Shown: piece after piece, positions 22,217-29,985 of the stretch
Numbering within the stretch: position 1 is the stretch's first letter
Layout of the letters: each line of letters starts with the position of its first letter
Source of the DNA: Candidatus Iainarchaeum sp.
GTDB taxonomy: Archaea > B1Sed10-29 > WALL01
Direction: 5' to 3'
Assembly: GCA_021162685.1 (NCBI GenBank)
Contig: JAGGYF010000044.1
Span: forward strand, 1 to 43,066
Length of the DNA: 43,066 bases
The notes under the pieces: model-generated
What the model saw: the letters and a program-made list of their open reading frames with translations, nothing else
The model's database searches: none
Told to the model about the DNA's origin: nothing
Position numbers and translations under genes: made by a program

Positions 22217-22634
22217 GGTTGGGATTTGCCCTACCTCATTATCCTGCTTTTGACGGCAGGGTGAGAGATTTCCTCTCGCCTTAACCGCTTGACGCTTACG
22301 CGTCAATTGGTTTCCTGGTTTCGGACAAGCCTACACCAGGACCGTAACCTACTCGCAGGAACTTGAGTTGCTCTTCCCTGGCTCGTTTCCAGGCATCTGA
22401 GCTTAAGCCAAGCAGGATGTTTCTTCCTGCTTAGTCACCTCCGTTTGGGGGAACACATGGTTCCGACCTACTCCGGAGAGCTTAAGTTGCTCTGCCTGGA
22501 TCCCCGGATTTCAGAGCTCAGGCGTCGGAGCATTTTGCTCCAACACTTAGGCTTGGTTCGGTGTGAGATGAGGAGCCATGAAGGCCCTCTTCAGTGACCT
22601 ACTACAAGCACCTGAGTTGCTCAATCCGGGGGGC
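22213..22634 (-). ncRNA. Large structured RNA built of three tandem homologous modules
   Basis: The gene-free gap between convergent genes is much more GC-rich than its surroundings and dense in inverted repeats. Three modules of about 110-130 bases lie end to end (about 22256-22381, 22389-22499, 22502-22631). Plus-strand coordinates of shared elements: CCTACT at 22348, 22467 and 22598; TTGCTC at 22368, 22487 and 22617, always 19-20 bases later. Outer helices: CCAGGCA/TGCCTGG (22389-22395 with 22493-22499), CCCCGGATT/AATCCGGGG (22502-22510 with 22623-22631). Inner helices GCTTAAG/CTTAAGC and CTCAGG/CCTGAG. A TATA-like TTTATAATAA reads towards it on the minus strand about 25 bases before 22634, favouring minus-strand transcription. 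It lacks RNase P or SRP RNA hallmarks that I know. Confidence 0.75.
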
Positions 22635-22650
22635 AATACTAGTGGAAATC

Positions 22651-22661
22651 TTATTATAAAA
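22651..22661 (-). promoter_or_regulatory. TATA-like promoter of the structured RNA
   Basis: On the minus strand, TTTATAATAAG lies 20-30 bases upstream of the 5' strand of the outermost helix of the RNA (22631). No comparable element precedes the region on the plus strand. Confidence 0.5.
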
Positions 22662-22694
22662 ATATATCGTGCAAAAAATATATCTACTCATTTT

Positions 22695-23273
22695 TTAGTT
22701 ATCTCTTCTGAGTGCATTTGTAAATACTTCTCTAACCCAACTCTTCTCTTTGAGAAAATCCCGTAGGAAATGCTCAAAATACTGTTTGTTTACAAAAAGC
22801 ACACCATTGTATAATGCCCACCGTGATGGAGTGTCTAGTACATCAATACTGTAATCAACAAGACCTATGGGCAGAACTGTATGGTCCATTCCTGTTGCAA
22901 TAGAGAATGCCTTTCCAAGGTATCCAGCACCACAGCATTGCAAAAACAGGTCATCAGCGCTATTAAGAACATTACTACCTGCAACCATGAGCATACCGTT
23001 ATTATCAAATCTCAGCTGCTTCTCTGTGCCTTTCTGTGTCTTTTCTTCTATGGAAAGCGCGGCCCAATGGTCTGGTTTCCACGCAAATATATCTACTTCA
23101 TAGGTATATGAGCGCCTCGGCAATGCCTTGTTCTTTTCAATCCATACCCTTGCCTCTGTGCTATTGTTGTTTTTTATAAAATCAGAGATTGTACTCTGCT
23201 TTAATCTGTGAATATAGTTCATCCCATACTTTTTTAGGATATTAACTATCCTCAATTCCTCTTCCAGTCCCAA
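22695..23273 (-). CDS. Putative PD-(D/E)XK nuclease-like protein
   Basis: 192 residues. The segment RRSYTYEVDIFAWKPDHWAA, followed by LSIEEKTQKGTEKQL, places an Asp (EVD) and an ExK (EEK) on adjacent strands as in restriction-endonuclease-like folds. The rest is mixed alpha/beta with SRWALYNGVLFVNKQYFEHF near the end. It starts with TTG after a GGTGAG site; no ATG is available in frame. The TATA-like ATATTTATAAAC lies farther upstream. The nuclease assignment rests on motif spacing only. Confidence 0.55.
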   Translation of the reverse strand: MGLEEELRIVNILKKYGMNYIHRLKQSTISDFIKNNNSTEARVWIEKNKALPRRSYTYEVDIFAWKPDHWAALSIEEKTQKGTEKQLRFDNNGMLMVAGSNVLNSADDLFLQCCGAGYLGKAFSIATGMDHTVLPIGLVDYSIDVLDTPSRWALYNGVLFVNKQYFEHFLRDFLKEKSWVREVFTNALRRDN

Positions 23274-23371
23274 ACACTCACCAGCGGCCCTTGTTACTTA
23301 AACACATCTTCTGTTTATAAATATTATGGACTTAGCCCACATTTAAATATATAAAACGCTTTTCTATACTT

Positions 23372-23971
23372 ATGAAGCGCATAAAGAAGAAATTAAGGAA
23401 TATACAATGGGCAGTTTTTATTATTGTGCTCTCTTTGATCATATTTGCTATTGCTGTTTATTGGATAAGCGGCAGCCCAACCACCTACAACCAGACATAT
23501 GAGAAACCAGAGGGCACCATTCATCAAGAAAATAAGTCTGAGCCACAGTCTGAAAATACAACATTTGCCAGGCAGGAGACCAAGGTTGAAAACGCCACCA
23601 GAGAGATTAGGTGTGTAGACCTGATCACTGGTATTGATAGCATCCCGGATGCAATGGAATGTTTTGGTGATAATTATCTTGCTTGTACATACTACTTCTT
23701 GTTGAAGGCAAGAGAAGTCCAGGGGAGTGAATATGAGGACGGATATTATAAGCAACAACTAATCGTTGCATATGCGAATAAGGCAATGGAATGTGCGCAG
23801 TTTGGGCGGTATGTTGATAATCGTTTCCCAGAGGATACTGGCAAAACAATTAGCGTGTATCTGAATACATACCAAACCTGCTACGAAAACCAGGAATGTT
23901 GGAAGAGCATAGGAACAGAAGCATTGAAGGATGTTGATGCATTGATAGCTGAACTCAGTGGTTATATCTAA
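23372..23971 (+). CDS. Membrane-anchored extracellular protein, unknown
   Basis: 199 residues. A basic cytoplasmic start (MKRIKKKLRN), one membrane helix (WAVFIIVLSLIIFAIAVYWI), a low-complexity N/Q/E-rich linker with NxT/S sites (YNQT, ENTT, ENAT), and an outer helical domain with Cys at conserved-looking positions (IRCVDLITG, MECFGDNYLACTYYFLLKAR, MECAQFG, YQTCYENQECWKSIG). Disulfides are plausible. TATA-like TTTAAATATATAAAA lies about 25 bases before the ATG. No family recognised. Confidence 0.7.
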   Translation: MKRIKKKLRNIQWAVFIIVLSLIIFAIAVYWISGSPTTYNQTYEKPEGTIHQENKSEPQSENTTFARQETKVENATREIRCVDLITGIDSIPDAMECFGDNYLACTYYFLLKAREVQGSEYEDGYYKQQLIVAYANKAMECAQFGRYVDNRFPEDTGKTISVYLNTYQTCYENQECWKSIGTEALKDVDALIAELSGYI

Positions 23972-24004
23972 ACATTTATATACTCCTGTTTGCAAAAAAG
24001 AATC

Positions 24005-25081
24005 ATGCCAATACCACCAACAACACCAGAGGAAGTTTTTAAACAATTCAGGCGTTTCAGAAACAAGGTCAAGTCATTTGAGAGAAGGAGTAAGTACCTG
24101 AGTTGCTTAAAGAGATTGACTGTCATTACTGACATTGTCAAATCAGAACCAAAGGCAAGTTTAGTGTTTGACCTTACAGATGAGAACCTTAGGCCTTTAA
24201 CTATGAAAGAGGCAGCCAAGACAGTTCGCATAGATATCTCACCTTTATTTAGGGATGAAACACAAGAGTTACTGAAAAGGCATTTTCTTAGAGGGAAGAA
24301 GGACATTGATGAGGTATTTGCAGAAGCATTGATGAACAATGCTGAATTAAATCCAGGTCATCGTTCAAATAGAGAGATGAAAGAACAACTGGTTAGTATC
24401 ATAAAGGATATGGAGATGAACGAAAAAGAAAAGATCGTAGGGATTCTCCTGGCACGTCCAGAAAAAGCACGACTTCCTGAGGGGGCTGATGAACAACTAA
24501 TATCTCTACTGGACGAATTCGCAGAGAATAGCGATATACTCAACCCTCGACTCATATATGTTCCGACATATGTGCCGCGAAACCATATTTTAGCAAGAAT
24601 ACCTGATGAACAAAAAAGGTTGATGGAAGAACAAAAGATATTAGAAGCAGAGGGAAGAATGTTTTTAGAGCCAATAAAGAATATGTTAAGATCCATAAGC
24701 AATTCAGATATAAAAGAGAAACACCTTGAAAATCTTGATGCATTTCTATTTGATTTGAGAGAGAGGCACACACATATCCTTGAAACGAAGATCAATGATA
24801 TCCCATTTAGGATGCACTACAACCCATTTACTGGTGAGTTTGGGATTAGTTCAAACAATCTTCATAAATTATTGGAGCATTTGGGCGACCCCCTCATAAA
24901 ATATAAGGAGAACATAAGACCATACTCCTTAGAATTTGAAATAGACAAGGAGGGAAATATAACAATACCAAAAAAGCGAAAAACAGAAAACACGTTCTCC
25001 TATGTCTATGTTCCATACACTGCGCTATTCCAAGCACTACACAAAAGGTATAAAGAAAAGATTGCGGAAGAGTGGAAATAA
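24005..25081 (+). CDS. 358-aa protein, unknown
   Basis: A soluble, charged, mostly helical protein. The ATG at 24005 is 25-30 bases after ACATTTATATACTC, so the track start at 23990 is unlikely. The N-terminal half is basic and helical (EEVFKQFRRFRNKVKSFERR). The C-terminal part has beta character: KINDIPFRMHYNPFTGEFGI, LEFEIDKEGNITIPKK and TFSYVYVPYTALFQALHKRY. I do not recognise a domain. Confidence 0.65.
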   Translation: MPIPPTTPEEVFKQFRRFRNKVKSFERRSKYLSCLKRLTVITDIVKSEPKASLVFDLTDENLRPLTMKEAAKTVRIDISPLFRDETQELLKRHFLRGKKDIDEVFAEALMNNAELNPGHRSNREMKEQLVSIIKDMEMNEKEKIVGILLARPEKARLPEGADEQLISLLDEFAENSDILNPRLIYVPTYVPRNHILARIPDEQKRLMEEQKILEAEGRMFLEPIKNMLRSISNSDIKEKHLENLDAFLFDLRERHTHILETKINDIPFRMHYNPFTGEFGISSNNLHKLLEHLGDPLIKYKENIRPYSLEFEIDKEGNITIPKKRKTENTFSYVYVPYTALFQALHKRYKEKIAEEWK

Positions 25082-25084
25082 AGT

Positions 25085-25582
25085 TTACCCAATCGCCGTT
25101 TTCACATGCTCTTCTTTCTTCCTTTTCTTCACGTGTGTTGCTGCCTTTTTTATGTGTTCTTTTACTGATATCTTCTTTTTACCTTTCTTTGGTGCTTTTA
25201 GGTATAATTGAGCAGCAACAAACCCAACTGCAAAGTTATATAATGCACTCCACTGTGTTTCAACCAAACCAGCAAGTTTTTGTTTTGTGTAGAAAAGGAA
25301 TTCATACCATTTCCCAGGTGTTGAGCCAATAAATGTTACCAAATAACCATCCTTTTCTGGTGCAACCAACCATTTAAATCTGTATTCATATGGGATAAAC
25401 CTTACAACGCAAAATATAAGGCCTTTATTTGGATTTACTTCAAGTGTTGCATCAAATCCTGGCTCTTTGCCATAATTAAATCTAGCATCATCAATTAATC
25501 CTTCTGATATGGACTCAATGGCCCTTACGATAACCTCTTTTGGGATATGCCTGAAATGTGCCTGTTCCTTTATTATAGCCAT
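25085..25582 (-). CDS. 165-aa protein, unknown
   Basis: An alpha/beta protein, FRHIPKEVIVRAIESISEGL then DATLEVNPNKGLIFCVVRFI and YRFKWLVAPEKDGYLVTFIG, followed by a hydrophobic stretch (WSALYNFAVGFVAAQLYLKA) and a lysine-rich tail. The GTG-ATG choice favours the ATG at 25582 with GGTGGTG upstream. The TATA-like CTTTTTAAAT lies farther upstream. It converges with the 358-aa gene, three bases apart. No family recognised. Confidence 0.65.
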   Translation of the reverse strand: MAIIKEQAHFRHIPKEVIVRAIESISEGLIDDARFNYGKEPGFDATLEVNPNKGLIFCVVRFIPYEYRFKWLVAPEKDGYLVTFIGSTPGKWYEFLFYTKQKLAGLVETQWSALYNFAVGFVAAQLYLKAPKKGKKKISVKEHIKKAATHVKKRKKEEHVKTAIG

Positions 25583-25627
25583 ATACACACCACCTTTTTG
25601 AAATACTGCATATGTATTTAAAAAGAT

Positions 25628-26614
25628 TTACCAATCTGTTAGCTTTCTCTGTGTGCTTTCTGATAAGGGCTTGGCTTTGAACCCTCTCCTACGCAGTTGC
25701 CTGGCGAATTCTTTTGCATAGCCGTGTACTGTATATACCTCTCTTGGGTTGCTCTGCTCTACATACTCAATAAGCTGGTTGAAATCTGCATGGTCACTGA
25801 GTTGAAATGCTCTATCAACTCCCCTATTTCTAAATGAATACATCTTTGCCCAGCCCGTCGCAATGCCAGTTACTACAGGATACGAGAATTGTGCTTCAAT
25901 AGCGTCAACAAATTTTCTGTTCAACATATGTGTTGGGACAATAGCAACAAAGTTATCCCGCATGATCTCTTTTGCTTCATCACTATCAAATGACAGGTAT
26001 TTTCCAAGTTTTACTCCATTTTTCTCATAGATTTTGTTGATAGCCGCAATCTTTGGATGGACAAGAACAACATCACACACTTCACTCAATATCTTTGTCA
26101 ATTCCTGCGCTTTTCCGAATGAGTATCCTCCCATCAAGATAATCCTGCCTGCATCCATGTTTTTTTTAGCCCATGCTGCTATCTCATGGCACACCTCTTC
26201 ATGTTTTGGAAATTCAAAATGATTCAATCCAAACGTTGATTCAATAATCAAGATGTCTGCGTGCAGGATGTCTGCTCCTGGAAATAAGATTGAGTCCTCC
26301 ACCCTTATGTCTCCTGTGTATACTATGCCAGAATCCAACATAAATTGAGAAGAGCCCAATACATGTCCAGCATTGTAAGATGTTATAAAATCATCTCCAA
26401 TCTGCACCTTTTTGTTATATTCTATTACTTCGCCATCTATACCCGAAATCTGTAATGTCTGCCTTGTCATCAACATCTTTGTTTTGTGAGGTACTGCATG
26501 ATCTGAATGCGCGTGTGAGATACATACTATACCCTCACTTACGCTCTTATGCGGATCAAAAAGTATTTTAGTATCCTTTCTTACATATGTTATACCGTTG
26601 TTCATGTAGAGCAT
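25628..26614 (-). CDS. MBL-fold beta-CASP-like nuclease
   Basis: 328 residues. Metallo-beta-lactamase motif 2 is CISHAHSDHAVPH, motif 3 His is in NAGHVLGSSQFML, and motif 4 Asp is in VYTGDIRVEDS. The beta-CASP region contains GGYSFGKAQELTKILSE and the C-terminal HADFNQLIEYVEQSNPREVY, then TVHGYAKEFARQLRRRG. It resembles the exonuclease-type archaeal members related to CPSF/Artemis, acting on RNA or DNA ends. The first two ATGs (26614, 26605) are both plausible. Monocistronic, divergent from a small membrane protein. Confidence 0.85.
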   Translation of the reverse strand: MLYMNNGITYVRKDTKILFDPHKSVSEGIVCISHAHSDHAVPHKTKMLMTRQTLQISGIDGEVIEYNKKVQIGDDFITSYNAGHVLGSSQFMLDSGIVYTGDIRVEDSILFPGADILHADILIIESTFGLNHFEFPKHEEVCHEIAAWAKKNMDAGRIILMGGYSFGKAQELTKILSEVCDVVLVHPKIAAINKIYEKNGVKLGKYLSFDSDEAKEIMRDNFVAIVPTHMLNRKFVDAIEAQFSYPVVTGIATGWAKMYSFRNRGVDRAFQLSDHADFNQLIEYVEQSNPREVYTVHGYAKEFARQLRRRGFKAKPLSESTQRKLTDW

Positions 26615-26656
26615 AAGAAATAAAACTCAAGTATGATATTAAAGGGTTGTGGTATC

Positions 26657-26896
26657 ATGAAAAAGCAGGCAATTCTCTTCTATGCTGTTCTCTTCGTTCT
26701 TACGCAGATCCTTATGTATTTTAATAGGGCCTTTGCCCTCATCCTATTAGGTTCTGCCTTTATACTAATTGCTCCATTTATCATTATTGAGAGACATAGC
26801 ATAAAATACCTCAGGAATGAGTATGCTGCAGTGACTGTTGCCCTCATCTTAATGTTCCTTGGTGGAGTCTGTTGGTACATTGCCTTTTCTATCTGA
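26657..26896 (+). CDS. Small membrane protein, three TM
   Basis: 79 residues: AILFYAVLFVLTQILMYFN, FALILLGSAFILIAPFIII and VTVALILMFLGGVCWYIAF, with a basic loop (ERHSIKYLRNEY). The ATG at 26657 has GTGGT upstream; the track start (26633) has no support. Its last 48 bases overlap the convergent TraB-like gene. No family recognised. Confidence 0.65.
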   Translation: MKKQAILFYAVLFVLTQILMYFNRAFALILLGSAFILIAPFIIIERHSIKYLRNEYAAVTVALILMFLGGVCWYIAFSI

Positions 26897-27604
26897 CAAA
26901 ATCTCCTTTATGATGTTTTTGCTTATAGGGTCAAGCTCTCCATAATACCTATTGTACTGCTTCTCAAACCAGGTTAAGTCCCCAAGATAATTCATTATTG
27001 GAGTATGGCCAACACCAGCAAGCACAAGCACCTTGTACCTTTTCTTCTTCTTCGCGAGTTCATGTATCACCCTTAGGATTTTCCTTGTCCATTGGAGGTT
27101 TCGTATATTATCCCATATGCATTCAATACCATGACAAACAGGTATCTCATCCCTAAGCTTTTTCAGCGCAGTATAATCCCCATCCAATGCCTTTAATAAT
27201 AGCTTCTTTTTTTCAGTTTCTTCTTCTGTATACTCCTTTATCATCTCCTTTGCAACTTCTTTTGGGGCATCCTTTATTCTGTTGAAAAACTCAATGGCTT
27301 TCTCTGCACCTATCTCCTCAACTAACTCATCTATCTCTCTGTTTGAATCAAGTGGTATCCATCTCATTTTTGGGTTTGGAAATGAATATCCAACACTCTT
27401 CTCAAAATTTGATTTACTGAATGATTCAGCAAGAACAATATCAGCACTCTTTATCTCTTTATCAAGTTCCTTCTTGAATTTTTTTGATATCATATAATGG
27501 GGAGGAACACCATGCACAAAACCAAGGAAATAAACGTCAACATTTTTGTATCTAAACAAAAGCATTGGTGGTCTGCCCTTCTCATTTACTCTTGCAATTA
27601 ACAT
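26849..27604 (-). CDS. TraB-like (TIKI/EreA superfamily) protein
   Basis: 251 residues. N-terminal VDVYFLGFVHGVPPHYM corresponds to the GxxH motif of the TraB family. SADIVLAESFSKSNF corresponds to the ExxR-type region. VLVLAGVGHTPIMNYLGDL is the C-terminal GxxH. The middle is a helical insert (KEMIKEYTEEETEKKKLLLK). TraB-type proteins include putative metal-dependent proteases; no membrane segments are attached here. It begins directly after the PAP2-fusion stop and is co-transcribed with it. Confidence 0.68.
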   Translation of the reverse strand: MLIARVNEKGRPPMLLFRYKNVDVYFLGFVHGVPPHYMISKKFKKELDKEIKSADIVLAESFSKSNFEKSVGYSFPNPKMRWIPLDSNREIDELVEEIGAEKAIEFFNRIKDAPKEVAKEMIKEYTEEETEKKKLLLKALDGDYTALKKLRDEIPVCHGIECIWDNIRNLQWTRKILRVIHELAKKKKRYKVLVLAGVGHTPIMNYLGDLTWFEKQYNRYYGELDPISKNIIKEILSDRKGNVPTDSTKEH

Positions 27605-28546
27605 CTATACCCCCATAACCTTCAAAAACAGAGCTACAGCCAATGGAATAGTGATATTATCATCTACTTTTGGGATTGTTTCTACAATGGCAGTAAGCAA
27701 TGAGACAAATATTGCAAGCTCTCTTCCTATCAAGAAGAATAGGAAGAGATACACGGCAAAGAAACTGAATAGTGTGCCTTCCCATTGCTTTTTTGGATTA
27801 TACCACACTTTATGTGATCCTAAATACATACCAACAATTGTACTAACAGAGTCACCAACACATAATGCTATAATGGAACAAGCACTTACTTTCCAGTCAA
27901 ATAATAGAATGACAATCGCAATTACTCCGAGGAATATTCCTGCCTTTAAATAACTTCTTTCTCCATTTCTCTCAAATACTGCTGTCAATCTCCTTACCTC
28001 TGGAACTTTGTATGCTATAAACACTAATAATACACAGATAGCGATGAAGAGTAAAGCATACATCTTCCCAAAAAAGTATGAGAGAGGGACAACAAGTACA
28101 GCAAGGAAATGTATTGTCTGGCGTGCTATCTCTTTCATACTTATCTTCTTTGTTTTTGTGCTGTACATCCACAACCCAAACAGCAGACCAAATAATGCGC
28201 CAGCCATTACCTCAACTGGTGTGTGTAATCCTTTCTCAACACGTGCTATCCCAAGTAAGCCAGCAAGTACAAACAAGATAACGCTTCCTTTTGGATATCG
28301 CTGGCTCATCATCGTGGCAATAAAGAATGCTGTCTGTGTATGAAAAGAGGGGAATGCTGGGCCAAAGCCCACATTTCTTGGCACTAGAAACAGATATTTC
28401 AATGAGAACCCAAGAACCGTGTTAAGAACAACACCCGCAACAAGGTGCATGAAGAATCTGTAATGCCTTTTAATAACTGGATACAGGGGCGCAAGAGATA
28501 GAAAAAATACTACAACTATAGCATTTATAAGAGCCCAGGTGTCCAT
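27605..28546 (-). CDS. PAP2 phosphatase fused to dolichol-kinase-like CTP transferase
   Basis: 313 residues, nearly all membrane. The N-terminal half is a PAP2 lipid phosphatase: KYLFLVPRNVG, then FPSFHTQTAFFIATMM (PSFHT motif) and RVEKGLHTPVEVMAGALFG (R-H motif). The C-terminal half has the CTP-dependent polyprenol-kinase/phosphatidate-cytidylyltransferase signature GDSVSTIVGMYLGSHKVWYN, PKKQWEGTLFSFFAVYLFLF and VETIPKVDDNITIPLAVALF. One enzyme could thus dephosphorylate and rephosphorylate a polyprenyl or isoprenoid alcohol, or recycle lipid carriers. The two halves together are unusual. The start ATG follows a TATA-like region shared with divergent eL35. Confidence 0.83.
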   Translation of the reverse strand: MDTWALINAIVVVFFLSLAPLYPVIKRHYRFFMHLVAGVVLNTVLGFSLKYLFLVPRNVGFGPAFPSFHTQTAFFIATMMSQRYPKGSVILFVLAGLLGIARVEKGLHTPVEVMAGALFGLLFGLWMYSTKTKKISMKEIARQTIHFLAVLVVPLSYFFGKMYALLFIAICVLLVFIAYKVPEVRRLTAVFERNGERSYLKAGIFLGVIAIVILLFDWKVSACSIIALCVGDSVSTIVGMYLGSHKVWYNPKKQWEGTLFSFFAVYLFLFFLIGRELAIFVSLLTAIVETIPKVDDNITIPLAVALFLKVMGV

Positions 28547-28618
28547 AGGTGACTATATACCATGAAGATTTATAAACTTTCTGAGCCATAAAAACTAAGC
28601 TTGTTCTAGGTGATCAGT

Positions 28619-28915
28619 ATGAAAGGAGTAATTGTTAACTACAGAAGAGGCAGAAGGACAATGCATGGCAACCAGATGATCGTGACGTTTGAGGGCGTGG
28701 ATACAAAGGAAAAGGCAGCGCCACTCCTCGGAAAGACGGTTGTTTGGGAGACGCCAGCAAAGAAAAGGATTTTTGGGAAAGTATCAAAAGTGCATGGAAA
28801 CAAGGGAGCAGTAATTGTTAGGTTTAGAAAAGGAATGCCCGGCCAATCTATCGGAAGCAATGTTGAGATCGTAGAAAAAGAGGAGAGCAAGAAAAAGACA
28901 ACTAAAAAGAAGTGA
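28619..28915 (+). CDS. rpl35ae: Ribosomal protein eL35/L35Ae family
   Basis: 98 residues: MKGVIVNYRRGRRTMHGNQM, VDTKEKAAPLLGKTVVWETP, FGKVSKVHGNKGAVIVRFRK, GMPGQSIGSNVEIVE. This is the L35Ae (eL33) small beta-barrel of the large subunit, with a lysine-rich tail. The ATG at 28619 is preceded by GGTGAT. TATA-like GATTTATAAACTTTC lies upstream. Its stop overlaps the trm1 start codon (GTGA). Confidence 0.93.
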   Translation: MKGVIVNYRRGRRTMHGNQMIVTFEGVDTKEKAAPLLGKTVVWETPAKKRIFGKVSKVHGNKGAVIVRFRKGMPGQSIGSNVEIVEKEESKKKTTKKK

Positions 28916-29985
28916 GGCCCTTGATTATAACTGAGGGCAAAACAAAGCTCAGTGTTCCAGAACATAATGAAGTTTTTTTCAATCCCCAGATGAAATTAAA
29001 TAGAGATATAACTATCTCCATAGTAAATGCCTGGCCAAAGAAAGGAGCATTCTGTGATACTCTCTCAGGGATTGGAGCAAAGGGTATACGTGTTGCAAAT
29101 GAGACAGATATTGAACATGTCCTCTTAAACGACCTCAACCCTCATGCACAGCGTTTCATGAAAAAAAGTATCACGTTAAACAATCTAGATAATGTTTCAA
29201 TAGAAAAAAAAGATGCCAACATACTCCTTTCTGAACATAAATATGATAAATTTGATATCATTGACATAGATCCCTTTGGTTCTCCTGCACAGTTCATTGA
29301 TTCAGCAATAAGGGCAATACTCCCTAAGAATGGTTTATTATGTGTTACAGCAACAGATACGGGTGCACTATGTGGCTCTTTTCAAAATGCTGCGCTGAGG
29401 AAATATGGAATAAAAGCAAAGAAAACGACATTCTACAATGAGTTTGGCGTGAGGGCATTGGTAGGGTTTTGCGTCAGAGAAGCAGCAAAGTACGATATTG
29501 CCTTAATTCCTGTTTTTTCACATGCAACAAGGCATTATTACCGTGTATTCTTGAAAACAGAGCGCGGAAGAACAGCTGCAACAAAAGCCATGAAAATGGT
29601 TGGGCATATTGGCTATTGCTATACATGCGATATGAGGAAATACAACCATACTGGAAAGTGTTGCAATAGAGATGTGGAAGTGCTTGGACCAATATGGCAG
29701 GGAAAAATCTATGACAAAAAACTTGTAAGAAAGATGGAACCAGTGAGCTCAGAGGCAGAAAAGCTCATTATGTTATGTACAGAAGAAAGTGAGTTTGTCA
29801 CCCCATACTATAACATCCATGCCATTGAGAAGAAACATAAGATAAAAGCAGGGTCATTTAAGAAAATAATCGCATCTCTAGGCAAGGCGTCACGAACACA
29901 TTTCAGCAATTTTGGTATAAAGACAGATGCCCCGTTTAGAACATTCATAAGAACGCTCTTCCAACAGCAACAGCAACAACGATGA
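28912..29985 (+). CDS. trm1: tRNA (guanine26-N2)-dimethyltransferase
   Basis: 357 residues. The N-terminus ITEGKTKLSVPEHNEVFFNP matches Trm1. The SAM domain has FCDTLSGIGAKGIRVANE and DIIDIDPFGSPAQFIDSAIR (catalytic DPFG). LLCVTATDTGALCGS and FYNEFGVRALVGF follow. The C-terminal zinc-like cluster is CYTCDMRKYNHTGKCC. It methylates G26 of tRNAs. The GTG start overlaps the eL33/L35Ae stop by four bases, so the pair is coupled. It ends in a run of six Gln residues. The 3' end overlaps the convergent surface-protein gene by 41 bases. Confidence 0.94.
   Translation: MRPLIITEGKTKLSVPEHNEVFFNPQMKLNRDITISIVNAWPKKGAFCDTLSGIGAKGIRVANETDIEHVLLNDLNPHAQRFMKKSITLNNLDNVSIEKKDANILLSEHKYDKFDIIDIDPFGSPAQFIDSAIRAILPKNGLLCVTATDTGALCGSFQNAALRKYGIKAKKTTFYNEFGVRALVGFCVREAAKYDIALIPVFSHATRHYYRVFLKTERGRTAATKAMKMVGHIGYCYTCDMRKYNHTGKCCNRDVEVLGPIWQGKIYDKKLVRKMEPVSSEAEKLIMLCTEESEFVTPYYNIHAIEKKHKIKAGSFKKIIASLGKASRTHFSNFGIKTDAPFRTFIRTLFQQQQQQR

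Noticed and set aside
22213-22634. RNase P RNA or SRP 7S RNA as identity of the structured region
   Set aside because: I could not find the conserved GAGGAAAGTC/ACAGAA-type RNase P blocks or the SRP helix 8 GGAA-loop with AGCAG strand on either strand; instead one module is repeated three times.
22578-22766. 62-aa plus-strand ORF in the RNA region
   Set aside because: It starts inside module 3 of the structured RNA and runs into the antisense of the nuclease-like gene; no ribosome-binding site and no family resemblance.
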